Below, piece by piece: positions 1-7,507 of a DNA stretch of 64,000 nucleotides (the first letter of the stretch is position 1; each line of letters opens with the position of its first letter). Position numbers and translations under genes: made by a program. Location: NCBI GenBank assembly GCA_035249985.1, contig DATFFP010000008.1, forward strand, positions 4,216 through 68,215, in the 5' to 3' direction. Under the pieces are notes generated by a model. That model was not told the DNA's origin, did no database searches, and saw nothing but the letters and a program-made list of their open reading frames with translations. This stretch comes from JAICNG01 sp035249985 (GTDB lineage: Bacteria > Gemmatimonadota > Gemmatimonadetes > Gemmatimonadales > Gemmatimonadaceae).

Positions 1-167
1 TCGGCGGCGTCGCGGACGCGGCGGCGGGTGTCGTCTCGCACCGGTCCCGAGTCGTTCAGCGCACGAGAGACCGTGGCGACTGACACGCGCGCGGCGTGGG
101 CCACGTCGCGGATCGTGGCCTGGCGGGGACCTTCCGGATGTCGGCTGCGCGGGGACCGCGTGGACAC
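1..167 (-). CDS. LacI-family transcriptional regulator, N-terminal part (runs off the window)
   Basis: The reverse strand from a GTG at 167 encodes a LacI/PurR-type helix-turn-helix. After about 17 residues comes ATIRDVAHAARVSVATVSRA, followed by a short wing ending in RRRVRDAA. This matches the start of family proteins, which bind a palindromic operator and carry a C-terminal periplasmic-binding-protein-like sugar-sensing domain, here beyond the window. The GTG is the only plausible start in frame just before the conserved block. A LacI-type palindrome lies 22 nt upstream, so autoregulation is likely (inference). The ligand and targets cannot be told from this fragment. Confidence 0.88.
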   Translation of the reverse strand, partial: MSTRSPRSRHPEGPRQATIRDVAHAARVSVATVSRALNDSGPVRDDTRRRVRDAA

Positions 168-189
168 GCCTCGCCTCGACCGGAGATTG

Positions 190-207
190 GGTGTAAACGG
201 TTACACC
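190..207. promoter_or_regulatory. Probable LacI-family operator
   Basis: GGTGTAAAC/GGTTACACC is an 18-bp palindrome with one mismatched pair. It resembles the TGTAAnCGnTTACA sites bound by LacI/GalR proteins. It sits 22 nt upstream of the reverse-strand regulator start and about 108 nt before the lipoprotein start at 315, so it could control one or both. Confidence 0.7.
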
Positions 208-314
208 GGGGCGAGAGCCTTGTCAAGAAAGGGCGCGGTCAATGCAAGTGACCGCGACGGTGTCCGTCGAGGTCCGCGCGAAGCGGGAAGGTCTCTCTTA
301 CAGAGGGGGTACCC

Positions 315-767
315 ATGCGGATTCGTCGTGCCACCTGCTTCCTCGCCGTCAGCTTCGCAATCGCACCCTTGAGTGCTTGCGATGACCCCCTCCGTCCCCG
401 CGACGTGGCGGGGACATATGTCCTGCGTTCAGTGCGAGGTGAGCAACCTCCCGCCGTCCTTGGAGCGGCCGGCAACGGGCAGCTGATCGTCCTGGCGGAC
501 ACGCTTCGACTGAACGCCGACGGCACCGGGAGCGAGATCTGGCTCCTTCAATACACGGGGCGGTACGCCGCGGAGTCCGGCCGGCTCGAAGTGCCGATTC
601 TTTTCGAGATTCATGACGGGCGACTGGAGGGGGCGTACCTTTGCCCCGTCGACAGATTCTGCTTGCCCGTCGCCCCACCGCTGCGCGGTCACTTCACGCG
701 CGTTGGCCTGGTGCTGGCCGTCGCGAGACACGGCGAAGGGCCTTTCGATTTTCGACGTATCGACTGA
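315..767 (+). CDS. Lipoprotein of unknown function, lipocalin-like layout
   Basis: 150 residues. A signal peptide ends in a lipobox (LSAC, cysteine at about 22), so the mature protein is probably membrane-anchored outside the cytoplasm. The mature part opens with DVAGTYVLRSV and alternates strands and turns, as in small lipocalin-like lipoproteins that begin with a GTYxL motif; this is a resemblance only. Two further cysteines near 110 and 117 could form a disulfide. A purine-rich GAGGGGG lies before the ATG. The LacI operator upstream makes repression by the neighbouring regulator possible. I cannot assign a biochemical role. Confidence 0.8.
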   Translation: MRIRRATCFLAVSFAIAPLSACDDPLRPRDVAGTYVLRSVRGEQPPAVLGAAGNGQLIVLADTLRLNADGTGSEIWLLQYTGRYAAESGRLEVPILFEIHDGRLEGAYLCPVDRFCLPVAPPLRGHFTRVGLVLAVARHGEGPFDFRRID

Positions 768-816
768 TGGACGCGCGCCCCCTAACAGCGACCAGGACGT
801 GTTGGGGAGACACCCA

Positions 817-1227
817 ATGAGCTGGCTGATATCGGTCGCACTGGCCCTGGGAATCATATCGGCTCCCACCGCGATGGCTCAGAACGTACTGTCGCCTCAC
901 GCGTGGGTCCTCGACGCTCGCCTGACACCGGCACCGTTGGCCCAACCGTCACCTCTCGCGATCCAATCGGAGATCGTTCAGACAAGTCACGCGCGACGTG
1001 GCTTCGCTCATCTTCTGGCCGGCGCCATGGTCGGGGCAATGGTAGGCCTGATCGTTCACGATGACGGTCGGGTTGACCCCTGTATTCCCCTGGAAAACGA
1101 GCCGGCTCCGTGCGTCGGTTTGCCGAACTTCGACGATGAGCCCATCGTCGTTGGTGCATTCGTGGGTGCAGCGGCGGGCCTGACGATTTATCTGGTGCGC
1201 ACGCTGCTGCCCAACAAAGGGACCTAG
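817..1227 (+). CDS. Small exported or membrane protein of unknown function
   Basis: 136 residues. I chose the ATG at 817 because GGGGAGA sits just upstream and a normal signal peptide follows (cleavage expected after AMA). The same frame is open further upstream, but that part has no protein character. Two glycine/alanine-rich hydrophobic segments (about residues 67-81 and 109-127) flank a cysteine-containing loop, a layout like glycine-zipper membrane proteins. It lies 49 nt after the lipoprotein and may be co-transcribed. No domain is recognised. Confidence 0.7.
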   Translation: MSWLISVALALGIISAPTAMAQNVLSPHAWVLDARLTPAPLAQPSPLAIQSEIVQTSHARRGFAHLLAGAMVGAMVGLIVHDDGRVDPCIPLENEPAPCVGLPNFDDEPIVVGAFVGAAAGLTIYLVRTLLPNKGT

Positions 1228-1271
1228 CGCCCAGGCATAGCCTGGCGCGGACCGAGTCGCTTCTTGGACCC

Positions 1272-1299
1272 AAAAAAACCCGGAGAACGTATCTCCGGG
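1272..1299 (-). terminator. Rho-independent terminator of the FHA gene
   Basis: A perfect 8-bp stem CCCGGAGA/TCTCCGGG with the 5-nt loop ACGTA (1279-1299). It is followed on the reverse strand by seven Ts (the A-tract 1272-1278). It lies 45 nt beyond the stop of the reverse-strand FHA gene, so it fits that transcript. The stem may also slow forward transcription from the convergent gene. Confidence 0.85.
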
Positions 1300-1343
1300 A
1301 AGTCAGACAGGCATGCCGCACCGCGATCAGTAGCTGGCGGTCG

Positions 1344-2408
1344 TCAGGAGCTCCGCCTCGGGATGAACATCGCCTGCACGTTCCCGAACTGAAGCACCGT
1401 CGGGCCCTGGAGCTTCGTCTCCTTCTCGATCCGCTCGGCCCGCACGAAGGTGCCGTTCCGCGATGAAGCATCGAGGATGAACCACTCGTCCGCCCGCCGC
1501 TCCAGCGTGGCGTGCAATCCCGAAACGCTTTCATCGGGCACCACGACGTCGTTGTGCGGGCCCCGTCCCACGCGCACCAGCGACTTGGTGATCGCCACTC
1601 GCCGTCCGCGAAGCGCGCCGCCATTCATCAGCTCGAGCATCGCCAGCGCACCATCCTCCATTCGTAACGATGGCAGCGGGGTGTGCGGCGACGGTGCCGC
1701 GGGGCGTGGAGGAAGGGAGGCGACGAACCCCGTTGCGCCGAGCTGTGCCGCGCCGGGCGTCGAGCGATCGACGTCGGCCTCGAAGCGGAATTCCTCGGTG
1801 CCGATGCGGATGACGTCGCCCACGCCGAGCCAGCGAGACTGGGAGACGCGAGCGCCATTGACGTAGATGCCGTTCATGCTCGAATCCTTGATGAGGTATC
1901 CGAGGCTTCCGGGCACGATGTCGGCATGGCGGCGAGACACGCCGGGGATGCCGAGCACGACGTCGCATCCCGGATCGCGGCCGATGCTCAGGCCGTCATC
2001 GGGGATCGTGTACGTATGCTGGTCGACGATTCCAACGATGCGTCCACCGGTGCGGGCTCCCGGCGTCGCGGGGGTCGATGAGTCGACCGATGCCGAGTCG
2101 TCGCTGATCGAGGTCACGAAGTCGGTGCCGCCGGCAAGTCGCTCATCGCCGTAGACCATCTTCGCGCTGCCGATCGCGATCTTCGCTCCGTGCGGGACGG
2201 CGAGCGGAGCGGCACTCACTTCCTGCCCATCGAGCGAAACCCGAACGGTTCCGGTGCGCCGTAGCGTTGCGCCGCGTGGGCCGAGCACCACGATCGCCTG
2301 CGTGCCGCGTGGCATCGCGGGGATGACGATGTCGGATCCGTCGCTGCCCAACGTGTTTTCGCCGGCTCGCAGCTCATGCTGCCGCGAGCCGATCGCGATA
2401 TACGGCAT
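1344..2408 (-). CDS. FHA-domain protein with two clear FHA modules
   Basis: 354 residues, no signal peptide. FHA domains bind phosphothreonine peptides. Residues about 140-215 carry a full FHA signature (IGRDPGCDVVL, SRRHADI, then DSSMNGIYVNG). Residues about 275-345 carry a second (VGRGPHNDVVV, SGLHATL, SRNGTFV). The first 95 residues look like a third, degenerate FHA fold without the Arg/Ser/Asn set. The gene is divergent from a Ser/Thr kinase whose start is 142 bp away. A shared regulatory region and a kinase-reader relationship are likely (inference). A terminator follows the gene. Confidence 0.92.
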   Translation of the reverse strand: MPYIAIGSRQHELRAGENTLGSDGSDIVIPAMPRGTQAIVVLGPRGATLRRTGTVRVSLDGQEVSAAPLAVPHGAKIAIGSAKMVYGDERLAGGTDFVTSISDDSASVDSSTPATPGARTGGRIVGIVDQHTYTIPDDGLSIGRDPGCDVVLGIPGVSRRHADIVPGSLGYLIKDSSMNGIYVNGARVSQSRWLGVGDVIRIGTEEFRFEADVDRSTPGAAQLGATGFVASLPPRPAAPSPHTPLPSLRMEDGALAMLELMNGGALRGRRVAITKSLVRVGRGPHNDVVVPDESVSGLHATLERRADEWFILDASSRNGTFVRAERIEKETKLQGPTVLQFGNVQAMFIPRRSS

Positions 2409-2549
2409 TCGACCGTTCCTCGTGGTGGGTCAACGTCTGATTAGAGACGACCGTCCATGAAAGGGCGTGACAGCCCCGTGCGCTGCCTCGTCACTCTTGT
2501 GATGCCGGACCCCTTCCGGGTTGAGGGGGCGTTCCCTGCCAAATCCGCC
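2409..2549. promoter_or_regulatory. Divergent promoter region between FHA gene and Ser/Thr kinase
   Basis: This 141-bp gap lies between two divergently transcribed signalling genes and must hold both promoters. I see no clear -35/-10 pair or operator. The reading frame of the kinase stays open back to an ATG at 2457, but that stretch does not resemble the family, so I treat it as untranslated. Confidence 0.45.
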
Positions 2550-4055
2550 ATGAAGAGAGCGACCAAAACCGGGGACCGCGATACGGCCTGCGCACGCTGC
2601 GGCTCGCTACTCCCTGACAAGTCGGCTACCTGTGCAGCGTGCGGCCTCAATCAGAAGGCCACCACGGGTGTGTACGACAGCACGCCCTCCCAGCCGGACG
2701 ATGCGGCTCTTGTTCGGGCTGCCCTGGCGGACGAATACGACATCCTCGAAGAGCTCGGCCGCGGTGGAATGGCGGTCGTCTTCCGTGCCCGCGAGCGCGC
2801 CCTCGATCGCGACGTCGCCATCAAAGTGCTCCCGCGGTCGCTGGCGTTCGACGCCGCCCTGGTCGAACGCTTCCAGCGTGAGGCCCGCATCGCCGCCGCG
2901 CTCGAGCATCCGCACATCGTGCCGATCCACCGCGTCGGTCGCGCCGGCGACACGATCTTCTTCGTCATGAAGCACGTGAAGGGGGGCTCGCTCGCCGATC
3001 GGCTGCGTGACCGCCACCACCTGCCGGCCGACGAAATCCACAAAATCCTGGTCGAGGTCGGCGGTGCGCTCTCGTATGCCGCCGAGCGCGGTGTGGTCCA
3101 CCGCGACATCAAGCCGGAGAACATCCTGTTCGATGAGAGCGGCCGTGCGCTGGTGACCGACTTCGGCATCGCACGCTCCGCGGACGCGACCGCGATGACG
3201 CGCGCGGGCACGTCGGTGGGAACGCCGAGGTACATGAGTCCGGAACAGGCACGCGGCAAGTCCGTCGACGGCCGCAGCGACATCTACTCACTCGGCGTCG
3301 TCGCGTACGAGTGCCTAACGGGCAGAGCGCCGTTCGAGGGGACGGATCACTACTCCCTGATGTATGCGCACGTCTCGCAACCGATTCCCGCGCCCGCGCT
3401 CGACACGCCCGAGGAGCGCACGGTGTTCGGGGTCCTCGAGAAGATGCTGCGCAAGGAGCCGGCAGACCGCCCGCAGACCGGCGCCGAGCTCGAGGCGCTT
3501 CTCGAAGGGCGCTCGCCGAATACGCCCAAGCCCTCGCGCATCCACCGGACGTCGCGTGTCCCCATGTGGCAGCTCGCGACCGCCGGCACGCTGGTCATCG
3601 CACTGGGCGCCGCGGCGCTCTTCTCGAAGGGCGGTGACCTCCCGACGAAGACGGGACTCGCCGCGCAGCCGCCCGAGCCCTACTCGCGCTGCCCGCGCGG
3701 CACCCAGGTCGCGGCGGTGCCATATCGCGTGATGGTCGATCCCGTGGGCGTGCGCAAACGCGGCGCCGACATCAAGGTGGCCTACGACGTCTGCGGCCTG
3801 AAGAAGGGGACGACCTACGAGGGCGTGATCGTCGCCAAGAAGCAGCAAAGCAAGGTAAGCCGTTTCCTCCGCGGCACCGAGCCGGTGGAGATCCGCTTCC
3901 GGGAAGAGGCGGGCTCCGCCCGCTCGCGCCAGGAGCGCACGCTCGCTACCCGCAAGCTGCCCTCGGGCACGTACACGCTGACGGTGAGCATCACCGACGG
4001 GAAGGATCGCGTGCGGAACGTGGCGACGACGTTCGAGATAGCGAAAGACAAATAG
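2550..4055 (+). CDS. Membrane-anchored Ser/Thr protein kinase with N-terminal zinc ribbon
   Basis: 501 residues. An N-terminal zinc ribbon (Cys14, 17, 28, 31) precedes a Hanks-type kinase domain, residues about 66-325. The domain has the glycine loop GRGGMAVVF, VAIKVLP lysine, catalytic HRDIKPEN and DFGIA, followed by a GTPRYMSPEQ activation segment. A single transmembrane helix (about 338-358) leads to an external domain of about 140 residues that I do not recognise. It is an RD kinase, so activation-loop autophosphorylation is expected. I chose the ATG at 2550 because the zinc ribbon begins there; an in-frame ATG at 2457 is possible. It is divergent from the FHA protein, a likely reader of its targets. 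Confidence 0.93.
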   Translation: MKRATKTGDRDTACARCGSLLPDKSATCAACGLNQKATTGVYDSTPSQPDDAALVRAALADEYDILEELGRGGMAVVFRARERALDRDVAIKVLPRSLAFDAALVERFQREARIAAALEHPHIVPIHRVGRAGDTIFFVMKHVKGGSLADRLRDRHHLPADEIHKILVEVGGALSYAAERGVVHRDIKPENILFDESGRALVTDFGIARSADATAMTRAGTSVGTPRYMSPEQARGKSVDGRSDIYSLGVVAYECLTGRAPFEGTDHYSLMYAHVSQPIPAPALDTPEERTVFGVLEKMLRKEPADRPQTGAELEALLEGRSPNTPKPSRIHRTSRVPMWQLATAGTLVIALGAAALFSKGGDLPTKTGLAAQPPEPYSRCPRGTQVAAVPYRVMVDPVGVRKRGADIKVAYDVCGLKKGTTYEGVIVAKKQQSKVSRFLRGTEPVEIRFREEAGSARSRQERTLATRKLPSGTYTLTVSITDGKDRVRNVATTFEIAKDK

Positions 4056-4071
4056 GCGCTGGACAAGCGCC
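4055..4071. terminator. Short bidirectional hairpin between convergent kinase and dinB
   Basis: A perfect 6-bp stem GGCGCT/AGCGCC with a 5-nt loop fills most of the 25-bp gap between the kinase stop and the dinB stop. It has no T-tract on the forward side and only a weak one on the reverse side, so it may act as an inefficient terminator for either gene. Confidence 0.5.
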
Positions 4072-4080
4072 TTCGCTTCC

Positions 4081-5301
4081 CTAGTCCTCCCCCCTCGTCC
4101 GCCCCATCGCGATCCCCTCCGCCCCAAACCTATCCCGAAGCTTGTCCACCGCCCGCACCAGTGCCCGGTCGCGGGCGGTTTCTTCTTCTCCTGACGCCGC
4201 CGCCTCGAACAAGGCCAGCTGATCGGCGTCCGGGTCGGTGGCGAGCGACGACAGCGCGACGCCGAGCAGGCGCGCAGGGACGCGACGGCTCGAGCGCAGC
4301 TTCGCGAGCAGGCCCTTCGCCACACCGTGAATCACACGATCGGCGATGACGCCGCGGGGCAGGGTGCGGCTCGCCGAGCGCGTTCGAAAATCGAAGTCGC
4401 GGATGCGAACGGTGATCGTCCGCGCGGTCATGCCGTCGGCGCGCAGGTCCGACGCGGCGCGCGTCACGAGGGTCAACAGCTCGTGATGCAGTTCGTCGTC
4501 ACTCCTGATGTCCTCGGCGAACGTCTCATCGCGCGAGATGCTCTTGGCCTCGCCGCGCGACTCCACCTCCGACCGATCGATGCCACGCACGCGCTCGTAC
4601 AGCCACTCGCCCTCGCGATCGCCGAGCCAGCGGGAGAGCGTCGGCGCATCGTACGGAAGAACATCGCGGACCGTCTTCATGCCGAGCCGGGCCAGCCGCT
4701 CCTGGAATTTGGGGCCGACGAGCGGGAGATCGGCGAGCGCGAAGGTCGCGAGGAATTCAGCCTCCTGACCTGGCTCGACGACGTGCACTCCCGTCGCGCC
4801 CGTTCCCGGCTTTGGCTTGGCGCGCTCGACCGCGAGCTTCGCCACCAGCTTCGATGTCCCCCCACCGATGGAGACCGAGAGGCTCGTTGCCTCCAACACC
4901 GCATCGCGGATGCGCCGGGCGGTGACGCTGAGCGGCTCGTTATGGTAGAGCGCCTCTGTTCCGGCGAGATCCATGTACCACTCATCGATGCTGGCCGACT
5001 CGACCACGGGCGAGAACCGGTCGAGCACCGCGCGAATCTCGCGATGCGTACGCGAGCAGGCCCCGCGCGGGACGGGGACGCACATCGCGTCGGGACAGAG
5101 CCGCAGGGCTCGCGAGATGGGCATCGCGCTGCGCACCCCGAACTTCCGCGTTTCGTATGACGCACTGCACACCACCCCTCGGCTCTCGCGTGTGCCTCCC
5201 ACGATGAGCAACGGGGCCTTTCCCGCTCCTTCGGGATCGACCATACGCGCGATCGCGACGTAGAACGCGTCGGCGTCGGCGAGGAGGATGCGAGACACCA
5301 T
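4081..5301 (-). CDS. dinB: DNA polymerase IV (Y-family translesion polymerase)
   Basis: 406 residues, normal for Pol IV. The N-terminus has the metal-binding block LLADADAFY (Asp9, Tyr14 as steric gate). The palm has YETRKFGVRSAMP and SASIDEWYMD, with catalytic Asp106/Glu107. A helix-hairpin-helix thumb and a little-finger domain follow. It copies damaged templates with low fidelity. Oddities: the block reads ADADAFYVAIARM without the usual glutamate after the steric gate, and there is no Shine-Dalgarno. The ATG lies 2 nt from an arm of a large inverted repeat that fills the upstream region. No LexA box was seen. Confidence 0.93.
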   Translation of the reverse strand: MVSRILLADADAFYVAIARMVDPEGAGKAPLLIVGGTRESRGVVCSASYETRKFGVRSAMPISRALRLCPDAMCVPVPRGACSRTHREIRAVLDRFSPVVESASIDEWYMDLAGTEALYHNEPLSVTARRIRDAVLEATSLSVSIGGGTSKLVAKLAVERAKPKPGTGATGVHVVEPGQEAEFLATFALADLPLVGPKFQERLARLGMKTVRDVLPYDAPTLSRWLGDREGEWLYERVRGIDRSEVESRGEAKSISRDETFAEDIRSDDELHHELLTLVTRAASDLRADGMTARTITVRIRDFDFRTRSASRTLPRGVIADRVIHGVAKGLLAKLRSSRRVPARLLGVALSSLATDPDADQLALFEAAASGEEETARDRALVRAVDKLRDRFGAEGIAMGRTRGED

Positions 5302-5303
5302 AG

Positions 5304-5413
5304 GTGATCGAGGTGATCGAGGTCGTCCAGGTTGTCAAGGTAGCGACGGGGTAGTGGATCTTGAGCCCCTGGGCCGCCTTGATCACCTTGACGACCTCGA
5401 CCACCTCGACAAC
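5304..5413. repeat. Large inverted repeat of 9-bp units (element A) between dinB and M48 gene
   Basis: Arms 5304-5340 and 5377-5413 are 37 nt each and match at about 31 positions when one is reverse-complemented. Each arm is four 9-bp units of the form n[A/G]TC[G/C/A]AGGT. The loop is about 36 nt. The element fills the space between two divergent start codons. Confidence 0.85.
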
Positions 5414-5425
5414 ATCCCTCCCTCC

Positions 5426-7339
5426 GTGGCCCTCACTCAGCAACAATTCGACGCCCTCGTCGCCCGCCTCACTCGCGAGGCGCAAACGCGGCCGTTCTGG
5501 TACAAGACGCGGGTCTTTCTACTCGCGATGCTCGGGTATGCCTACGTCTTCGGCATTCTGCTCGTACTGATCGCGATCATCGCCGGCGTCGTCTACATCG
5601 TCTCGACGGGGCGCGGGCTCAGGCTGCTGTCGGACCTCGCGCTACCGCTGGCACTGTTCGCCTGGTTCGTCAGCAAGTCGCTGTGGGTCAAGCTGGATCC
5701 CCCCGAGGGGCGCGAGCTGCGCAAGGATGAGGCGCCACGTCTCTTTGCGGCAATCGACGACGTGACGCGAACGCTCCGCGCCCCCCGGGCGGACGTCGTC
5801 CTCGTCAACGACGAGTACAATGCCTCCGTCTCGCAGATTCCCCGGCTCGGCGTGTTCGGATGGCACCGGAACTTCCTCACCATCGGGCTTCCGCTCATGC
5901 AGGCGATGCCGCCCGACGAGTGGCGCGGCGTTCTTGCGCACGAGTTCTCCCATTTGTCGCGCGCGCACGCGCGCTTCGCCAACTGGATCTACCGCGTGCG
6001 GAAGACCTGGTACCAGCTCATGGAGCGGTTGGAGAACGAGCGGAAGGGCGGCGGCATGTGGATGTTCAAGCGGTTCTTCCAGTGGTACGCGCCATACTTC
6101 GCCGCGTATACGTTCGTCCTCGCGCGTCGCGACGAATACGAGGCGGACAAGCTGGCGGCGACCGTCGTGGGGCCGGACGCGATGGCGCGAGGGTTCATCA
6201 TTGGCGGCGTGCGCTCGCGGCTGCTCTCCCGAAAGTTCTGGCCCGAGCTGGATCAGCAAGTGCTGACGACGCCAACGCCGCCGCACGACGTCCACAGCCG
6301 CATGGCCGACGTGCTCCGCGCGGAGCTGAACCCCGAGCCCGTTCGGTCGTGGATCGAGGAGGATCTCTCCGTCGAGACGGGGAGTGTCGACACCCACCCG
6401 GCCCATCGCGATCGCATCGCGGCGCTCGGCGTGGACGTTCGCGATCTGATCGGGAACAGCGGAGCTACCGGTGCCCCACTCGGGGTCACCGCTGCCGACC
6501 ATTTTCTCGGCCCGCTGGCGAACGAGTTGACGGTTGCCTTCGACGTGGAGTGGCAACGCAATGCCGCCAGCTGGTGGCGGGATCGTCACCAGCGGGAGCG
6601 CGGCGCGGAAGACGAGCTGGCGCAGCTCGAGCAGCGGCGAGAGACGCTCGACGATGCCGAGCTGTGGCAGCTGGCGCATCTCACCGATACGCGGCGCGGG
6701 GCCGATGCCGCGGAGCCGTACCTGCGCGAGCTCCTGCGCCGCATTCCGCGCCACGCGGCCGCGGCGTACACGTTAGGCTACAATCTGCTCGACCGCGACG
6801 ACGCGGAGGGTGTCGGTCTCATCGAGATGGCGATCGAGCGCGACGCAAACGCGACGGCGCCCGGATCACGCGTGATCGCGTCGTATCTTCACCGACAGGG
6901 GAAAATCGAGGAGGCGGAACGGTACGAAGCGCGGGCAGCTCTGGCGGAAGCAGCGCAGGCGGAGGCAGAGCACGAGCGCGAGTCGGTCTACAGGAAGGAT
7001 GCATTTCTCCCGCACGCCCTGGAACCCGCGGAGCTCAGCACGCTCACCGCTGAGCTCGCGAAACATCCCCGGGTGAAGCGTGCGTGGCTCGTGCGGAAGG
7101 ACCTCAAGCACAACCCCGATAGCCCGGTCTTCGTCCTCGGCATTGACAAGGGCTTCGACTGGCGCGCCTACCTGCGAGCGAAAGGGATCGACGTGGACAA
7201 GGCCGGCCCGGATCCACTGGTCGACGAGCTCGCGAGCACTCTGCCGTTCCCGGGCGAGGCCTTCATCGTGCCGCTCCACGCCGAGAACGCGTGGCTCAAG
7301 ACGGCGCTTCGGAAGGTTCCGGGAGCTCGCGTTTTATAG
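5426..7339 (+). CDS. Membrane M48-family metallopeptidase with C-terminal TPR region
   Basis: 637 residues from the GTG at 5426; the frame stays open upstream, but only through repeat DNA. Two transmembrane helices (about 35-63 and 68-90) precede an HtpX/Ste24-like M48 domain. This has the zinc motif HEFSH (His172, Glu173, His176) and a third ligand in RRDEYEADKLAA near 237. Residues about 400-540 form tetratricopeptide-like helices, and the last 100 residues are a separate alpha/beta region. M48 enzymes degrade misfolded membrane proteins. No Shine-Dalgarno precedes the GTG, because the inverted-repeat arm ends 12 nt before it. Confidence 0.88.
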   Translation: MALTQQQFDALVARLTREAQTRPFWYKTRVFLLAMLGYAYVFGILLVLIAIIAGVVYIVSTGRGLRLLSDLALPLALFAWFVSKSLWVKLDPPEGRELRKDEAPRLFAAIDDVTRTLRAPRADVVLVNDEYNASVSQIPRLGVFGWHRNFLTIGLPLMQAMPPDEWRGVLAHEFSHLSRAHARFANWIYRVRKTWYQLMERLENERKGGGMWMFKRFFQWYAPYFAAYTFVLARRDEYEADKLAATVVGPDAMARGFIIGGVRSRLLSRKFWPELDQQVLTTPTPPHDVHSRMADVLRAELNPEPVRSWIEEDLSVETGSVDTHPAHRDRIAALGVDVRDLIGNSGATGAPLGVTAADHFLGPLANELTVAFDVEWQRNAASWWRDRHQRERGAEDELAQLEQRRETLDDAELWQLAHLTDTRRGADAAEPYLRELLRRIPRHAAAAYTLGYNLLDRDDAEGVGLIEMAIERDANATAPGSRVIASYLHRQGKIEEAERYEARAALAEAAQAEAEHERESVYRKDAFLPHALEPAELSTLTAELAKHPRVKRAWLVRKDLKHNPDSPVFVLGIDKGFDWRAYLRAKGIDVDKAGPDPLVDELASTLPFPGEAFIVPLHAENAWLKTALRKVPGARVL

Positions 7340-7351
7340 TCGAGGGTTCTC

Positions 7352-7502
7352 GGGATCCTCAGGGTCCTCAGGGTCCTCAGGGTCCTCAGGTGGTCAGGGG
7401 GGTCGGACCCCGGGTGGTCAGGGGGTCGGACCCCGGGTGGTCAGGGTGGTCAGGGGGGTCGGACCCCGAGGACGCCGAGGACCCCGAGGACCCTGAGGAC
7501 CC
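7352..7502. repeat. Compound inverted repeat with nested hairpins (element I) between convergent genes
   Basis: Left arm 7352-7390 is four units of the AGGGTCCTC type. Right arm 7466-7502 is four complementary units of the GAGGACCCC type. The centre holds a 22-24-bp direct repeat in three full copies and one short copy (7391-7468). Each full copy contains its own palindrome GGGGTCGGACCCC. The element separates the M48 peptidase gene from the convergent TPP enzyme and could act as a two-way terminator. Confidence 0.85.
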
Positions 7503-7507
7503 TTCCC

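Noticed and set aside
613..816. Longer N-terminus of the small membrane protein
   Set aside because: The extension overlaps the preceding lipoprotein gene out of frame. A signal peptide and Shine-Dalgarno support the ATG at 817.
5288..5425. Upstream start for the M48 peptidase
   Set aside because: These codons encode only the repeat units (runs of LD and H/D) and overlap the dinB start. The GTG at 5426 precedes the conserved membrane segment.
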